Positions 7,409 to 16,179 of a stretch of DNA of 35,895 nt are shown here, piece after piece. How positions within the stretch are numbered: position 1 is the stretch's first letter; each line of letters begins with the position of its first letter. Under the pieces are notes generated by a model. The model had not been told where the DNA came from and did not search any database. It saw only the letters and a program-made list of their open reading frames with translations. Source of the stretch: Candidatus Coprenecus pullistercoris (lineage in GTDB: Bacteria; Bacteroidota; Bacteroidia; Bacteroidales; UBA932); NCBI GenBank assembly GCA_019116965.1, contig DXAT01000059.1, forward strand, positions 1 through 35,895. Direction: 5' to 3'. Both the position numbers and the translations under genes were made by a program.

Positions 7409-9616
7409 CTAATTGGCGACTTCTGAAAGGAACTTGATGCGCACGAGCCTTATTTCCTCTTCCTGATAGTCCGGGCCCAGCTCCTTGACGGCTTCTGCAA
7501 TGGAGTCTGTCTCGGCTTCTTCCTTGAAGTAGTCGTAGATGTCTTCCACCTTGTCGTCATCCACTGTCTGCTGGATGTAGTAGTTGATGTCAATTCTCGT
7601 CCCTGATGCGACGATAGCCTCCAGCTCATCCAGAATGTCAGAGAATTCCATATTCCTGGCGTCCGCAATATCGTCCAAAGGCACCTTGCGGTCGATGTTC
7701 TGTATTATGTAGACCTTGTTGGCAGACTTGTTGACGATGGACTTGACCACTATGTCCTCCGGCCTTTGAATCTCGTTCTCCTTCACATATGCCGCTATCA
7801 GCTCGACGAATTCCTTGCCGTATTTCCGGGCCTTGCCGTCGCCGACGCCCTGGCAGTTCTTCAGCTCGTCCAGGGTGATGGGGTAGTGAATCGACATGTC
7901 TTCCAGCGAAGGGTCCGTGAAGATGACAAATCCAGGCAGCTTGAGCTTTCTGGACATGTCCTTGCGCAGCTCTTTGAGCATGGCGAACAGCACCGGGTCT
8001 CCGACTCCGCCGCCGTGCCGTGCAGCCGAGATGGCTGCCGAATCCTCATCGTCCTCCTCATCGCTGTCCATGAATTCCCTGTCCTCGGTCAGCATTATCG
8101 GGTAGGGGTTCTCCATGAAATCCTTTCCTTTGGGAGTGATGGATATCAGTCCGTACTGCTCGATGTCCTTGTTTAGAAAGTGCATGACCACCGCCTGGCG
8201 GATGACGGCTATCCAGAAGCGCGCCCCCTTGTCCTTGCCCATTCCGAAGAATTCGCTGAGATGATGATTGTAGGACTTGATTATCGAATTTGATTCTCCT
8301 GCGAGTATGTTGGCAAGATGGTCGGCCTTGAAATTCTCCTTCATGGAATCGACGAGCTCGAGGACGGTGGCCAGATATTCCTTGCCCTCGAACATCTTTT
8401 TCGGATGGATGCAGTTGTCGCAGTTGCCGCAGTTCTCCTCCGGGTAATCCTCTCCGAAATAGTTGAGCAGTATCTTCCTGCGGCAGCGGTTGGATTCGGC
8501 GTAGGCTACTGTCTCGAGAAGGAGCTGCTTGCCTATCTCCTGCTCGGACAACGGCTTGCCCTGCATGAACTTCTCCAACTTGAGGATGTCCTTATAGCTG
8601 TAGAAGGCTATGCACTTGCCCTCCTCCCCGTCTCTTCCGGCCCTTCCGGTCTCCTGATAGTAACCCTCAAGGCTCTTTGGTATGTCATAGTGTATTACGA
8701 ACCGGACATCCGGCTTGTCGATGCCCATTCCGAAGGCGATGGTGGCCACGATGACATCCACCTCCTCCATCAGGAACATGTCCTGGTTCTTGGCGCGGGT
8801 GGCAGCGTCCATGCCTGCGTGATAGGGGAGGGCCTTGATGCCGTTGACATTGAGAAACTCGGCTATTTCCTCGGTCTTTTTCCGGCTCAGGCAGTATATG
8901 ATTCCAGACTTCCCGGCGTTCTCCTTGATGAACTTGATCAGCTCCTTCTTGACATTGACCTTGTCCCGGATCTCGTAGTAGAGATTGGGGCGGTTGAAGG
9001 AGCTCCTGAATACGCGGGCATCCATCATGTTGAGGTTTTTCTGGATGTCGGCCTGTACTTTCGGGGTAGCCGTGGCTGTAAGGGCTATGATCGGAGCCAC
9101 GCCGAGTTCCTCCACCACGCTCCGTATGTTGCGGTATTCGGGGCGGAAGTCATGGCCCCATTCGGAGATGCAGTGCGCCTCGTCGATGGCATAGAATGAT
9201 ATCGTTATCTGCCGCAGCAGGCTCTTGGTCTCTTCCTTGTTGAGGGATTCGGGAGCGACATACAGCAGCTTGGTGACCCCTGACAGCAGGTCGTCCTTCA
9301 CCTCCTGAATCTGGGCCTTGTTGAGGGATGAGTTGAGGAAATGGGCTACTCCCTCGGAGCTGGAGATGAAGCCGCGGATGGCATCCACCTGGTTCTTCAT
9401 CAGCGCGATGAGCGGTGATACCACGATTGCGGTGCCGGGCATGAGCAGGGCCGGTAACTGGTAGCAGAGGGATTTTCCTCCGCCGGTGGGCATAAGAACG
9501 AAAGCGTTGTGCCCTTCTATGAGATGTGTTATGATTTTCTCCTGTTCACCTTTGAAGGTGTCGAATCCGAAAAACTTCTTTAAATTGGAATGTAATTCTT
9601 CTGAACTAATCTTCAT
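7409..9616 (-). CDS. recQ: ATP-dependent DNA helicase RecQ
   Basis: A 3'-to-5' helicase for recombination and fork repair. From the ATG at 9616 (MKISSEELHSNLKKFFGF) it has 735 residues. Walker A is MPTGGGKSLCYQLPAL (about 42-57), the helicase box is AIDEAHCISEWGHDFRPEYRN, and motif VI is YYQETGRAGRDG. A zinc-binding RQC region has Cys in NRCRRKILLNYFG and CGNCDNC, followed by an HRDC-like segment (FVIFTDPSLEDMSIHYP) and a C-terminal helical extension resembling the RecQ HTH_40 domain. The open frame continues upstream of 9616 through the start of kpsF, but that extension is antisense to kpsF and not RecQ-like. Divergent from kpsF. Confidence 0.96.
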   Translation of the reverse strand: MKISSEELHSNLKKFFGFDTFKGEQEKIITHLIEGHNAFVLMPTGGGKSLCYQLPALLMPGTAIVVSPLIALMKNQVDAIRGFISSSEGVAHFLNSSLNKAQIQEVKDDLLSGVTKLLYVAPESLNKEETKSLLRQITISFYAIDEAHCISEWGHDFRPEYRNIRSVVEELGVAPIIALTATATPKVQADIQKNLNMMDARVFRSSFNRPNLYYEIRDKVNVKKELIKFIKENAGKSGIIYCLSRKKTEEIAEFLNVNGIKALPYHAGMDAATRAKNQDMFLMEEVDVIVATIAFGMGIDKPDVRFVIHYDIPKSLEGYYQETGRAGRDGEEGKCIAFYSYKDILKLEKFMQGKPLSEQEIGKQLLLETVAYAESNRCRRKILLNYFGEDYPEENCGNCDNCIHPKKMFEGKEYLATVLELVDSMKENFKADHLANILAGESNSIIKSYNHHLSEFFGMGKDKGARFWIAVIRQAVVMHFLNKDIEQYGLISITPKGKDFMENPYPIMLTEDREFMDSDEEDDEDSAAISAARHGGGVGDPVLFAMLKELRKDMSRKLKLPGFVIFTDPSLEDMSIHYPITLDELKNCQGVGDGKARKYGKEFVELIAAYVKENEIQRPEDIVVKSIVNKSANKVYIIQNIDRKVPLDDIADARNMEFSDILDELEAIVASGTRIDINYYIQQTVDDDKVEDIYDYFKEEAETDSIAEAVKELGPDYQEEEIRLVRIKFLSEVAN

Positions 9617-9622
9617 ATTTAT

Positions 9623-9630
9623 TACCTTTG
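9623..9630 (+). promoter_or_regulatory. Probable -7 box for the kpsF operon
   Basis: TACCTTTG (TAnnTTTG consensus) lies 43 bp upstream of the kpsF ATG in the 57-bp space between divergent recQ and kpsF. A -33 box at the usual distance is not clear. Confidence 0.55.
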
Positions 9631-9673
9631 CGCGTCTAAAAATACCGAAAAGTTTATTTTCTTGCAAATTAAA

Positions 9674-10645
9674 ATGAAAAATATAGTAGAAAATTTGAAT
9701 AGATACGCTTTGGAGACCATTCAGACGGAGGCCCGTGCCGTGGCTGCGCTGCCGCAGATTGTCGATGAGAAGTTCGGTGAGGCAGTGGAGCTTATGGCCG
9801 GATGCCGTGGCCGGATAGTGGTCTCGGGCGTGGGGAAAAGCGCCATCATCGCCCAGAAGATGGTAGCTACCCTCAACTCTACCGGCACCTGCGCGCTGTT
9901 TCTGCATTCGGCGGATGCGGTGCACGGGGACATGGGCATGATCGGACATGACGATGTGGTGCTGTTTATATCCAAGAGCGGCAACACCGATGAGATAAAG
10001 CGGCTGCTTCCGTTCGTGAGGAAGATGGGCAATCCGGTCGTGTCGATAGTCTCCTGCCGGGACTCGTTTCTCGGAACGCATTCAGACTATCTTATATATG
10101 TGCCTATGGAGAGGGAGGCCGGACCGAACAACCTTGCGCCCACCACAAGCACGACGCTGCATCTGGTAGTATGCGATGCCATAGCCATGGCGCTTTCCCG
10201 TCACAAGCATTTTACGGCTGAGGACTTCGGGCGTTTCCATCCCGGTGGGACTTTGGGCAAGAGGCTGTATATGAGGGTAGAGGATGTCTTTGACAAAACC
10301 AATAAGCCATGGGTGTCCGAGGACGAGACCATAAAGAATGTGATAGTGACCATCTCTTCGCACAGACTGGGCGCGACTGTGGTGCTTGCTCAGGACGGTA
10401 CGCTGAGAGGCATAATCACCGACGGGGATGTGAGGCGCATGATAGAGAACGGCAAGGACATCAATACGCTCAAGGCCGGAGACATCATGTCGCGCTCACC
10501 CAAGACGGTCGACATGTCGGCTTTGGCAGTGGATGCCCTCAGGATGATGGAGGAGAACAAGATAACTTCGGTGGTTGTCCTCAATGACGGGTGTTATGCC
10601 GGTCTCATACACATTCATGACATAATGAGGGAGGGCATACAGTGA
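9674..10645 (+). CDS. kdsD: Arabinose-5-phosphate isomerase (KpsF/KdsD/GutQ family)
   Basis: Interconverts ribulose-5-phosphate and arabinose-5-phosphate, the first step toward Kdo for lipid A/LPS. Its 323 residues start with MKNIVENLNRY. An SIS domain carries SGVGKSAIIAQK (51-62), HSADAVHGDMGMI (78-90), SKSGNT (100-105) and FHPGGTLGKRL (188-198). Two CBS domains follow (about 204-262 and 271-323). An upstream in-frame TTG at 9662 is possible, but the ATG at 9674 matches family N-termini. Downstream msbA-like and acyl-ligase genes in the same direction fit a cell-envelope role. The start codon of the next gene overlaps its stop. Confidence 0.94.
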   Translation: MKNIVENLNRYALETIQTEARAVAALPQIVDEKFGEAVELMAGCRGRIVVSGVGKSAIIAQKMVATLNSTGTCALFLHSADAVHGDMGMIGHDDVVLFISKSGNTDEIKRLLPFVRKMGNPVVSIVSCRDSFLGTHSDYLIYVPMEREAGPNNLAPTTSTTLHLVVCDAIAMALSRHKHFTAEDFGRFHPGGTLGKRLYMRVEDVFDKTNKPWVSEDETIKNVIVTISSHRLGATVVLAQDGTLRGIITDGDVRRMIENGKDINTLKAGDIMSRSPKTVDMSALAVDALRMMEENKITSVVVLNDGCYAGLIHIHDIMREGIQ

Positions 10646-11676
10646 TGGCGGAGTTCGATCCAGACAGCATAGGCATAGCCAACGGCAATTTTTTCGGCCT
10701 GCCATGTACGGAGGCTGAGGCGGATACTGTGATAGTCCAGGTTCCGTGGGACGCTACGGTGTCCTATGGCAAGGGAACGGCGCAGGGGCCGGCGGCGATG
10801 CTGGACGCATCCCTTCAGGTGGACTTGTTTGACGAGAGAATCCCCGGAGCCGCTGATATGAAAGTATGGACTTTGCCTCAGAGTGAGGATATCGCTGCTT
10901 TGAACGGGCGTGCGAGAGGTCTTGCCGAACGCGTCATATCGGCTCTTGAGCAGGGTGAGGCGCAGGAATCGCTCGTGGAGCTGTGCTCCCAGGTGAATGC
11001 CTGCTCGGAATATCTCAATGACTATGTCGGCAAGGTTTCGGAAAAATATCTGTCCCAGGGGAAGACTGTGGCCCTTGTCGGGGGTGAGCACAGTGTGCCG
11101 CTCGGCCTGATCAAGGCTCTTTCAAGAATGTATCCCGGCATGGGCATACTGCATGTGGATGCGCATTCCGACACCAGGGAGGCATACGAGGGTTTCCGTT
11201 ACTCACATGCATCCATAATGTTCAATGCCATGCGGGAGGCTGACGGTCTGGGACATATTACCCAGGTCGGAATAAGGGATTTCTGCTCGGCCGAATATGC
11301 TTTGGTGACTTCTTCTGAAATGTTTTCTCCGTTTACTGACCTCAGCATCAAGGAAAGGCTTTTCGGCGGCAGTCCGTGGGACAGCGTGTGTGAGGATATT
11401 CTCTCGACCCTGCCCGGCGATGTGTATGTGAGCTTCGATATCGACGGCCTGTCTCCCGAATATTGTCCGGGTACAGGAACTCCGGTGCCGGGAGGCCTTA
11501 CATTTTCCCAGGCGGACTGGCTGCTCAGGAAGCTGGCTTCGTCAGGCCGTAGGATTGTGGGTTTTGACTTGTGTGAGGTGGCTCCGTCGCTGCATTCGGA
11601 ATGGGATGCCAACGCCGGTGTGAGGATGCTGTTCAGGCTCTTGTTGTATTCGGTGTATTCACGAAAGAAAAAATAA
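10645..11676 (+). CDS. Arginase/agmatinase/formimidoylglutamase family hydrolase
   Basis: A binuclear-manganese ureohydrolase. The metal ligands are all present: GGEHS (His149), HVDAHSD (Asp172, His174, Asp176) and SFDIDGLSP (Asp265, Asp267). N-terminal VPWDATVSYGKGTAQGP is typical of the agmatinase branch seen in Bacteroidota, and a longer insert at about 75-135 separates it from classical E. coli SpeB. The substrate (agmatine, formimidoylglutamate, arginine or another guanidine) cannot be set from sequence. The ATG at 10645 overlaps the kdsD stop as TGATG; a GTG one codon earlier is also possible. 343 residues. Confidence 0.85.
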   Translation: MAEFDPDSIGIANGNFFGLPCTEAEADTVIVQVPWDATVSYGKGTAQGPAAMLDASLQVDLFDERIPGAADMKVWTLPQSEDIAALNGRARGLAERVISALEQGEAQESLVELCSQVNACSEYLNDYVGKVSEKYLSQGKTVALVGGEHSVPLGLIKALSRMYPGMGILHVDAHSDTREAYEGFRYSHASIMFNAMREADGLGHITQVGIRDFCSAEYALVTSSEMFSPFTDLSIKERLFGGSPWDSVCEDILSTLPGDVYVSFDIDGLSPEYCPGTGTPVPGGLTFSQADWLLRKLASSGRRIVGFDLCEVAPSLHSEWDANAGVRMLFRLLLYSVYSRKKK

Positions 11677-11677
11677 T

Positions 11678-11685
11678 TAAATTTG
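11678..11685 (+). promoter_or_regulatory. Possible internal -7 box upstream of nhaA
   Basis: TAAATTTG matches TAnnTTTG and lies just after the stop codon of the arginase-family gene, 31 bp before the nhaA ATG at 11717. No matching -33 box was found, so nhaA may also be read from the upstream operon promoter. Confidence 0.4.
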
Positions 11686-11716
11686 TAAGTTGCAAAATAA
11701 CCTGAACGGAAGACAG

Positions 11717-12946
11717 ATGAGGATAAACAACATGTACATGATGCGGCGCCGGGTGCTGCTGAACAGAATGCTCCACAACAGTATGACTGGGGGTGTGCTG
11801 CTTTTGATATGTGCAGTGACAGCTGTCCTTGCAGCCAATGTCCCGTCAATGCGCGGTCTCCATGAGCTCTGGTCTGTCAACCTGGGTGTCTCATTTGGGG
11901 AAAATACTTTCAGTATGCCGCTCAGGCTGTGGATTGACGATGTGCTGATGGCTGTGTTCTTTTTCTCGGTGGGTCTGGAAATAAAGCGGGAACTGCTTGT
12001 CGGGGAATTGTCCACGATGAAGAAGGCTGCTCTTCCGATGTTCGCCGCACTGGGAGGGATGATATTCCCGGCCTTGATATATACGGTATTCAACGCAGGC
12101 ACCCCGTCCGCATCCGGCTGGGGAATTCCGATGGCTACCGACATAGCATTCGCAATAGGAGTCCTGTCGCTTTTGGGTACCCGTTGTCCCGCGGGGCTGA
12201 AGGTATTCTTAGTCGCGCTGGCGGTAGTGGATGACATAGGTGCGATCATAGTGCTGGCCGTGTTCTATCCCTCGCACGACATACATTTCATATATCTGCT
12301 CTATGCCCTTGCAGTGGTGTTGCTGCTGATTGTTATCAACAAGGCAGGAGTGAGATCCGCGCTGGTGTATATTGCTCTCGGCGTGGCGTTGTTTGTGTTC
12401 GTTTTCCGTTCCGGAATCCATGCCACCATTGCCGGCGTGATTCTGGCGATGACGATTCCGGCCAGAAGCTCAGTGGGTGATGTCAGGTCGTTCTCAGGTC
12501 CTGATACCCTGTTGGGCCGCATGGAATCGGCCCTGCATCCGTGGGTTACTTTCCTGATAATGCCTCTCTTCGCTTTGGCCAATGCCGGAGTCGTGATAGA
12601 TTCTTCTTCCATCGGCCAGGGAGTGATGCCTGCAGTCATTCCGGGTGTGTTCTTCGGACTGCTTGTGGGTAAGCCGTTGGGAATATTTGCCTTCAGCTGG
12701 CTTGCAGTCAAGCTGCGCTTGGCGGACCTGCCTGCCGGTACCAAATGGAAACAGGTGCTCTCTCTCGGTATACTCGGAGGCATAGGCTTCACGATGTCCA
12801 TCTTCATAGACAATCTTGCTTTCAGCGACGGAGAGCTCGTCAATGCCGGTAAGCTGGCCATACTGGCCACATCGTTTCTCGCAGCGTGTCTCGGTGTCGC
12901 CGCACTTTATATGACAACCAGAATCAAAACAATAAAAGCGAAATGA
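11717..12946 (+). CDS. nhaA: Na+/H+ antiporter NhaA
   Basis: An inner-membrane antiporter exchanging sodium for protons for pH and salt homeostasis. From the ATG at 11717 it has 409 residues with about 11-12 hydrophobic segments. Family marks are SVGLEIKRELLVGEL, PMATDIAFAIGVLSLLG and VALAVVDDIGAIIVLA, containing the conserved Asp pair of the ion site, and LGGIGFTMSIFI near the end. A TTG at 11690 would add nine residues, but the methionine-rich start MRINNMYMMRRR leaves the exact initiation codon open. Its stop overlaps the next start as ATGA, indicating translational coupling with the FKBP lipoprotein gene. Confidence 0.95.
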   Translation: MRINNMYMMRRRVLLNRMLHNSMTGGVLLLICAVTAVLAANVPSMRGLHELWSVNLGVSFGENTFSMPLRLWIDDVLMAVFFFSVGLEIKRELLVGELSTMKKAALPMFAALGGMIFPALIYTVFNAGTPSASGWGIPMATDIAFAIGVLSLLGTRCPAGLKVFLVALAVVDDIGAIIVLAVFYPSHDIHFIYLLYALAVVLLLIVINKAGVRSALVYIALGVALFVFVFRSGIHATIAGVILAMTIPARSSVGDVRSFSGPDTLLGRMESALHPWVTFLIMPLFALANAGVVIDSSSIGQGVMPAVIPGVFFGLLVGKPLGIFAFSWLAVKLRLADLPAGTKWKQVLSLGILGGIGFTMSIFIDNLAFSDGELVNAGKLAILATSFLAACLGVAALYMTTRIKTIKAK

Positions 12947-13689
12947 AAAAAACAGTAATCATGCTCACCGCAGCAGCGGTAATTGCAGGACTGTCCATTG
13001 TGACATCCTGCGGACAAGTGTATAAAAAAGGTGACAGGATGCCCGATGCCACAAGCGAGCAGATAGACACCATCAGCTATGCCCTCGGTATGTACTACGG
13101 CAAGATGCTGACAAGTACTCCGTTCGGCGAGATAAACCTGAGCGAGCTCAAAAAGGGCTTCAACGATGTGATATCGGAGAAAGAGACCATGCTGGATGAG
13201 AACGAGCTGAATCTCCGCATCCAGAGTTATATCCAGCGCCGTTACGCTTTTGAGAGCGAGCGCAACAAGACAGAGGGCGAGGAGTTCCTTGCTGCCAACA
13301 AGGAGAAGGAGGGAGTCGTGGAGACGGAGTCCGGACTTCAGTATAAGATAGAGAGGGAAGGTACCGGAATCTCTCCTGAGATGGCCGATACCGTGGAGGT
13401 CAATTACGAGGGCTGTCTGCTGGACGGAACCGTATTCGACTCGTCTTATGAGAGAGGAAAGAGCGCCGTATTCCCTCTCAGCGGAGTAATCAAGGGATGG
13501 GCAGAGGGTCTTACCTATGCCAAGGAAGGCGGAGAGATTACTCTGTATCTGCCGTCCGACCTCGCATACGGCCAGTATGGAAGCGGCCCGATACCCGCGA
13601 ACAGTCTTCTTATCTTCAAGGTCGAGCTTATCAAGGTCATGAAGGCCGCTCCCGAAGAGACTGATGACAATGCAGGGAACGATAAATAA
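12943..13689 (+). CDS. FKBP-type peptidyl-prolyl isomerase lipoprotein
   Basis: A probable outer-membrane-attached periplasmic prolyl isomerase of the FkpA/Mip type. It begins MKKTVIMLTAAAVIAG and has a lipobox ending at Cys23 (VTSC). An N-terminal dimerisation-like region (TISYALGMYYGKML, then charged helices) is followed by a C-terminal FKBP domain from about 125, with VEVNYEGCLLDGTVFDSSY, VIKGWAEGL and IPANSLLIFKVELI. The start at 12943 overlaps the nhaA stop (ATGA); the frame is open further upstream but only over the nhaA 3' end. 248 residues. The next gene starts 8 bp downstream. Confidence 0.9.
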   Translation: MKKTVIMLTAAAVIAGLSIVTSCGQVYKKGDRMPDATSEQIDTISYALGMYYGKMLTSTPFGEINLSELKKGFNDVISEKETMLDENELNLRIQSYIQRRYAFESERNKTEGEEFLAANKEKEGVVETESGLQYKIEREGTGISPEMADTVEVNYEGCLLDGTVFDSSYERGKSAVFPLSGVIKGWAEGLTYAKEGGEITLYLPSDLAYGQYGSGPIPANSLLIFKVELIKVMKAAPEETDDNAGNDK

Positions 13690-13697
13690 GTGATACT

Positions 13698-15926
13698 ATG
13701 AACAGGAGGAGTATAATCATCTATACGGCGGTGGCGGTCCTGCTTCTCGCAGGTGTGGCGTGTCTGTTCAGCGCTTTGTTTTTTGCTGACCGGGAAGGCC
13801 AGGCCGGAACCGACCGGCTTGCTGAAGGAGTACAGGCCGTCCCCTCGGATGCTATATTCCTCTTTGAGACCGGCTCTTTTTCGGAGATCAGGGATATGAC
13901 GGACGGAGGAAGCGCGCTCGGCATGATGCTCGCGTGCTTCCCGACTGTCTCGTCAGAGTGGCCTGCCGTCGTATCCATGCATTATTCGAGCAAGAATACG
14001 GTCTCTCCGCTGGTGGTGCTGTCGCTTCCCGATGACGGTGCGGCCGGTTTTGTCTCCGACCTTCTCGCCGGGTGCGACGGCGTGGTGGAGAAAAGGTACG
14101 GAGAATCCGTAATATATAAGTCGGCGGTTCCGGACGCTTCGTTTGCCCGTGTGGGCGGATTTTTCGTAGCCAGTCCGTCACTGGTGATAGTGGAGTCGTC
14201 GTTACGGCATCTTGAGACAGGAGAGTCCGTCATGACGGATCCCATGTACTCCCGAATCGGCGGTGTGTCGTCCGATGACGGGATACTCCATGTGAGTTCG
14301 TCCAATCTCGGCAAGATATTCTCCGGTATGGCCGCCGGCGCTTATGTGAGATACGCGTCATTTTTCCAGAGTTTTGCCGACTGGTTCACTCTGGGACTCG
14401 AAGGAGACGGATCCACGAGGATGCTCGAAGGAAAGTGCGCGGCCCTTATCGACGGGGAAAAATACTCGGATGTGCTTATGACCCAGCGTGGCGCAAAACC
14501 GGAGGTATTTTCGGTCGCTCCGCATGACGCGGCTTATATCATAACGCTTCCGCTCTCGTCGCTTCCGGATTATATGAGCGCGTACGGTACTTATCTTTCG
14601 GCCCGAGGTTTAAAGACAGTTTACAATCAACGCAACAAGAAGTTGGCCGAAGACAGGGATATGTCTGTCGCTGACTTTGTCTCGTCTCTGGAACTGACCG
14701 AGGCGGCTGTGTTTGCCACAGGAGCCGACGGCTCTGATAAGATACTGGCCCTTAGGGCCGGCAATACCGACATACTGTCCGACTGCCGGGATACCGTGGG
14801 TGTGTACGGCTATGCCGGGTATGTACCGCAATATCTCGGAGGAGTGTTCAGACCTTCATCCGAGGACAGCTGCTGCGTTACTGACGGCTGGGTGCTTGTC
14901 GGTCCCGGGCATGTGCTGGAGTCCATGCTCAGGCAGAGACAGCTCGGTACTTATTTTTCCTTTAAGGACTTTCTTGAGCAGACGCCGGCCGCGGAGGAGC
15001 TCAGGGAGATATCATGCCTTTCCGTGGTTGTCAATCCGTCCCTTTATGCCGGGACGCTGTCGTCCTTCTTCAAGGAGCCTTATTCCAAGACAGTCAGAGG
15101 TCTGTTCGGACGGCGCAATTTCGAGTATCTGTTCCTGAATACTTACAGGACGGGAGATGAACTCGGTCTCAGGCTTTCGTCTTATTCCGAGGACCTGAGC
15201 AGCATGCCGCAGCCGGAATTGCCGGAGGGTGTGCAGGTCAATTATGTGGATGAGGAGACTCCGGTGGTGATTCCAGAGGGTCCGTATCCTGTGACCAATT
15301 TCATAGACGGGTCCCGCAACTGGCTGGAGCAGTTGGACAACTGCAACCTGCGGTTGCTTGGCCGTTCCCGGAATCCGGTGTGGACCGTCAAGTTTGACAA
15401 GAAGATATGCGGTACGGTCCGTCAGATAGACTACCTTAAGAACAACAAGCTCCAGATGCTTTTCGGAGCTGGTGACCGGATATACCTCCTGGACCGTCTC
15501 GGCAGGATGGTGGGCAAGTTCCCGTACAGTCTCGGCAGGGAGATACTGCTCGGTCCGGATGTATATGATTTCAATGGAGACAAGAATTATTCTCTCATGG
15601 TGCTTCATACAGACAATACCCTTGCCATGTATGATGTGCATGGAGACAGACTGGAAGGATGGAGCGACATCTCTCCGGCGGAGCGGATTCTGTCCCTGCC
15701 CGAGGAGGTGATGGTCGGAGGAGCCCGTTATTGGGTGGTCAGGACTCCCTACCAGACACTGATATACGACGGCAATGGCACGATATGTGCTGAATTCGCC
15801 GGGAAACACAAACTGAAAAAGGACACATCCGTAGAGCCTGTATCCTCATATGAGGCGGCTGTTACGGCCCAGGACGGCAGGGAGTATATACTGGACCTGC
15901 GGGACGGTTCTTTTAGAAGAAGATAG
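13698..15926 (+). CDS. Membrane-anchored protein of unknown function with propeller-like C-terminus
   Basis: A 742-residue protein not recognised with certainty. Residues 7-29 form one hydrophobic segment (IIIYTAVAVLLLAGVACLF), an uncleaved anchor or signal sequence, so most of the protein lies in the periplasm. The middle part resembles DUF3352-like proteins: VPSDAIFLFETGSFSEI near the start, then two halves of similar style. The last 200 residues have short repeats with a beta-propeller look: NPVWTVKFDKKI, LQMLFGAGDRIYLLDRLGRM, YSLMVLHTDNTLAMYDVHG. No catalytic motif is visible. Placed between the FKBP lipoprotein, DUF4834 and the MsbA-like exporter, it may serve envelope biogenesis; this is inference from context only. 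Confidence 0.6.
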   Translation: MNRRSIIIYTAVAVLLLAGVACLFSALFFADREGQAGTDRLAEGVQAVPSDAIFLFETGSFSEIRDMTDGGSALGMMLACFPTVSSEWPAVVSMHYSSKNTVSPLVVLSLPDDGAAGFVSDLLAGCDGVVEKRYGESVIYKSAVPDASFARVGGFFVASPSLVIVESSLRHLETGESVMTDPMYSRIGGVSSDDGILHVSSSNLGKIFSGMAAGAYVRYASFFQSFADWFTLGLEGDGSTRMLEGKCAALIDGEKYSDVLMTQRGAKPEVFSVAPHDAAYIITLPLSSLPDYMSAYGTYLSARGLKTVYNQRNKKLAEDRDMSVADFVSSLELTEAAVFATGADGSDKILALRAGNTDILSDCRDTVGVYGYAGYVPQYLGGVFRPSSEDSCCVTDGWVLVGPGHVLESMLRQRQLGTYFSFKDFLEQTPAAEELREISCLSVVVNPSLYAGTLSSFFKEPYSKTVRGLFGRRNFEYLFLNTYRTGDELGLRLSSYSEDLSSMPQPELPEGVQVNYVDEETPVVIPEGPYPVTNFIDGSRNWLEQLDNCNLRLLGRSRNPVWTVKFDKKICGTVRQIDYLKNNKLQMLFGAGDRIYLLDRLGRMVGKFPYSLGREILLGPDVYDFNGDKNYSLMVLHTDNTLAMYDVHGDRLEGWSDISPAERILSLPEEVMVGGARYWVVRTPYQTLIYDGNGTICAEFAGKHKLKKDTSVEPVSSYEAAVTAQDGREYILDLRDGSFRRR

Positions 15927-15930
15927 ACTT

Positions 15931-16179
15931 ATGGCACTGATAAATATAATTATGATGATTTTGGTCGGCATTCTCCTGCTCATTGTGGCCATACCTTTGT
16001 CTATAATGAGGAGTATGAGAAGATTCGGTTCGGGCAGTGCGCCGGGACGCAGGAGGGGCCGGAAGGAAGGCGAGGTGTCTGTATCGGGACAGAATGCTTC
16101 TGATGAGGACAAGATAGTGGGAGACAATATTGGCGAATATGTCGATTATGAGGAGGTGAAGGATGAAAACATTCGGTAG
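15931..16179 (+). CDS. DUF4834 family small membrane protein
   Basis: An 82-residue protein starting MALINIIMMILVGILLLIV, with one membrane segment (about 4-27), a basic stretch SMRRFGSGSAPGRRRGRK and an acidic tail ending YVDYEEVKDENIR. The arrangement matches the Bacteroidota DUF4834 family of unknown function. I chose the ATG at 15931, 4 bp after the previous stop; the longer open frame is antisense-free but lies over the previous gene. Its 3' end overlaps the start of the ABC exporter by 17 bp, which suggests coupled translation. Confidence 0.8.
   Translation: MALINIIMMILVGILLLIVAIPLSIMRSMRRFGSGSAPGRRRGRKEGEVSVSGQNASDEDKIVGDNIGEYVDYEEVKDENIR

Noticed and set aside
8318-9199. 293-codon plus-strand ORF over recQ
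   Set aside because: Antisense shadow of a well-defined RecQ helicase domain; composition is the typical reverse-frame pattern.
9617-10081. N-terminal extension of the recQ frame up to 10081
   Set aside because: It is antisense to the SIS domain of kdsD and not RecQ-like; the typical RecQ start MKISSEELHSNLKKFFGF lies at 9616, next to the divergent promoter region.
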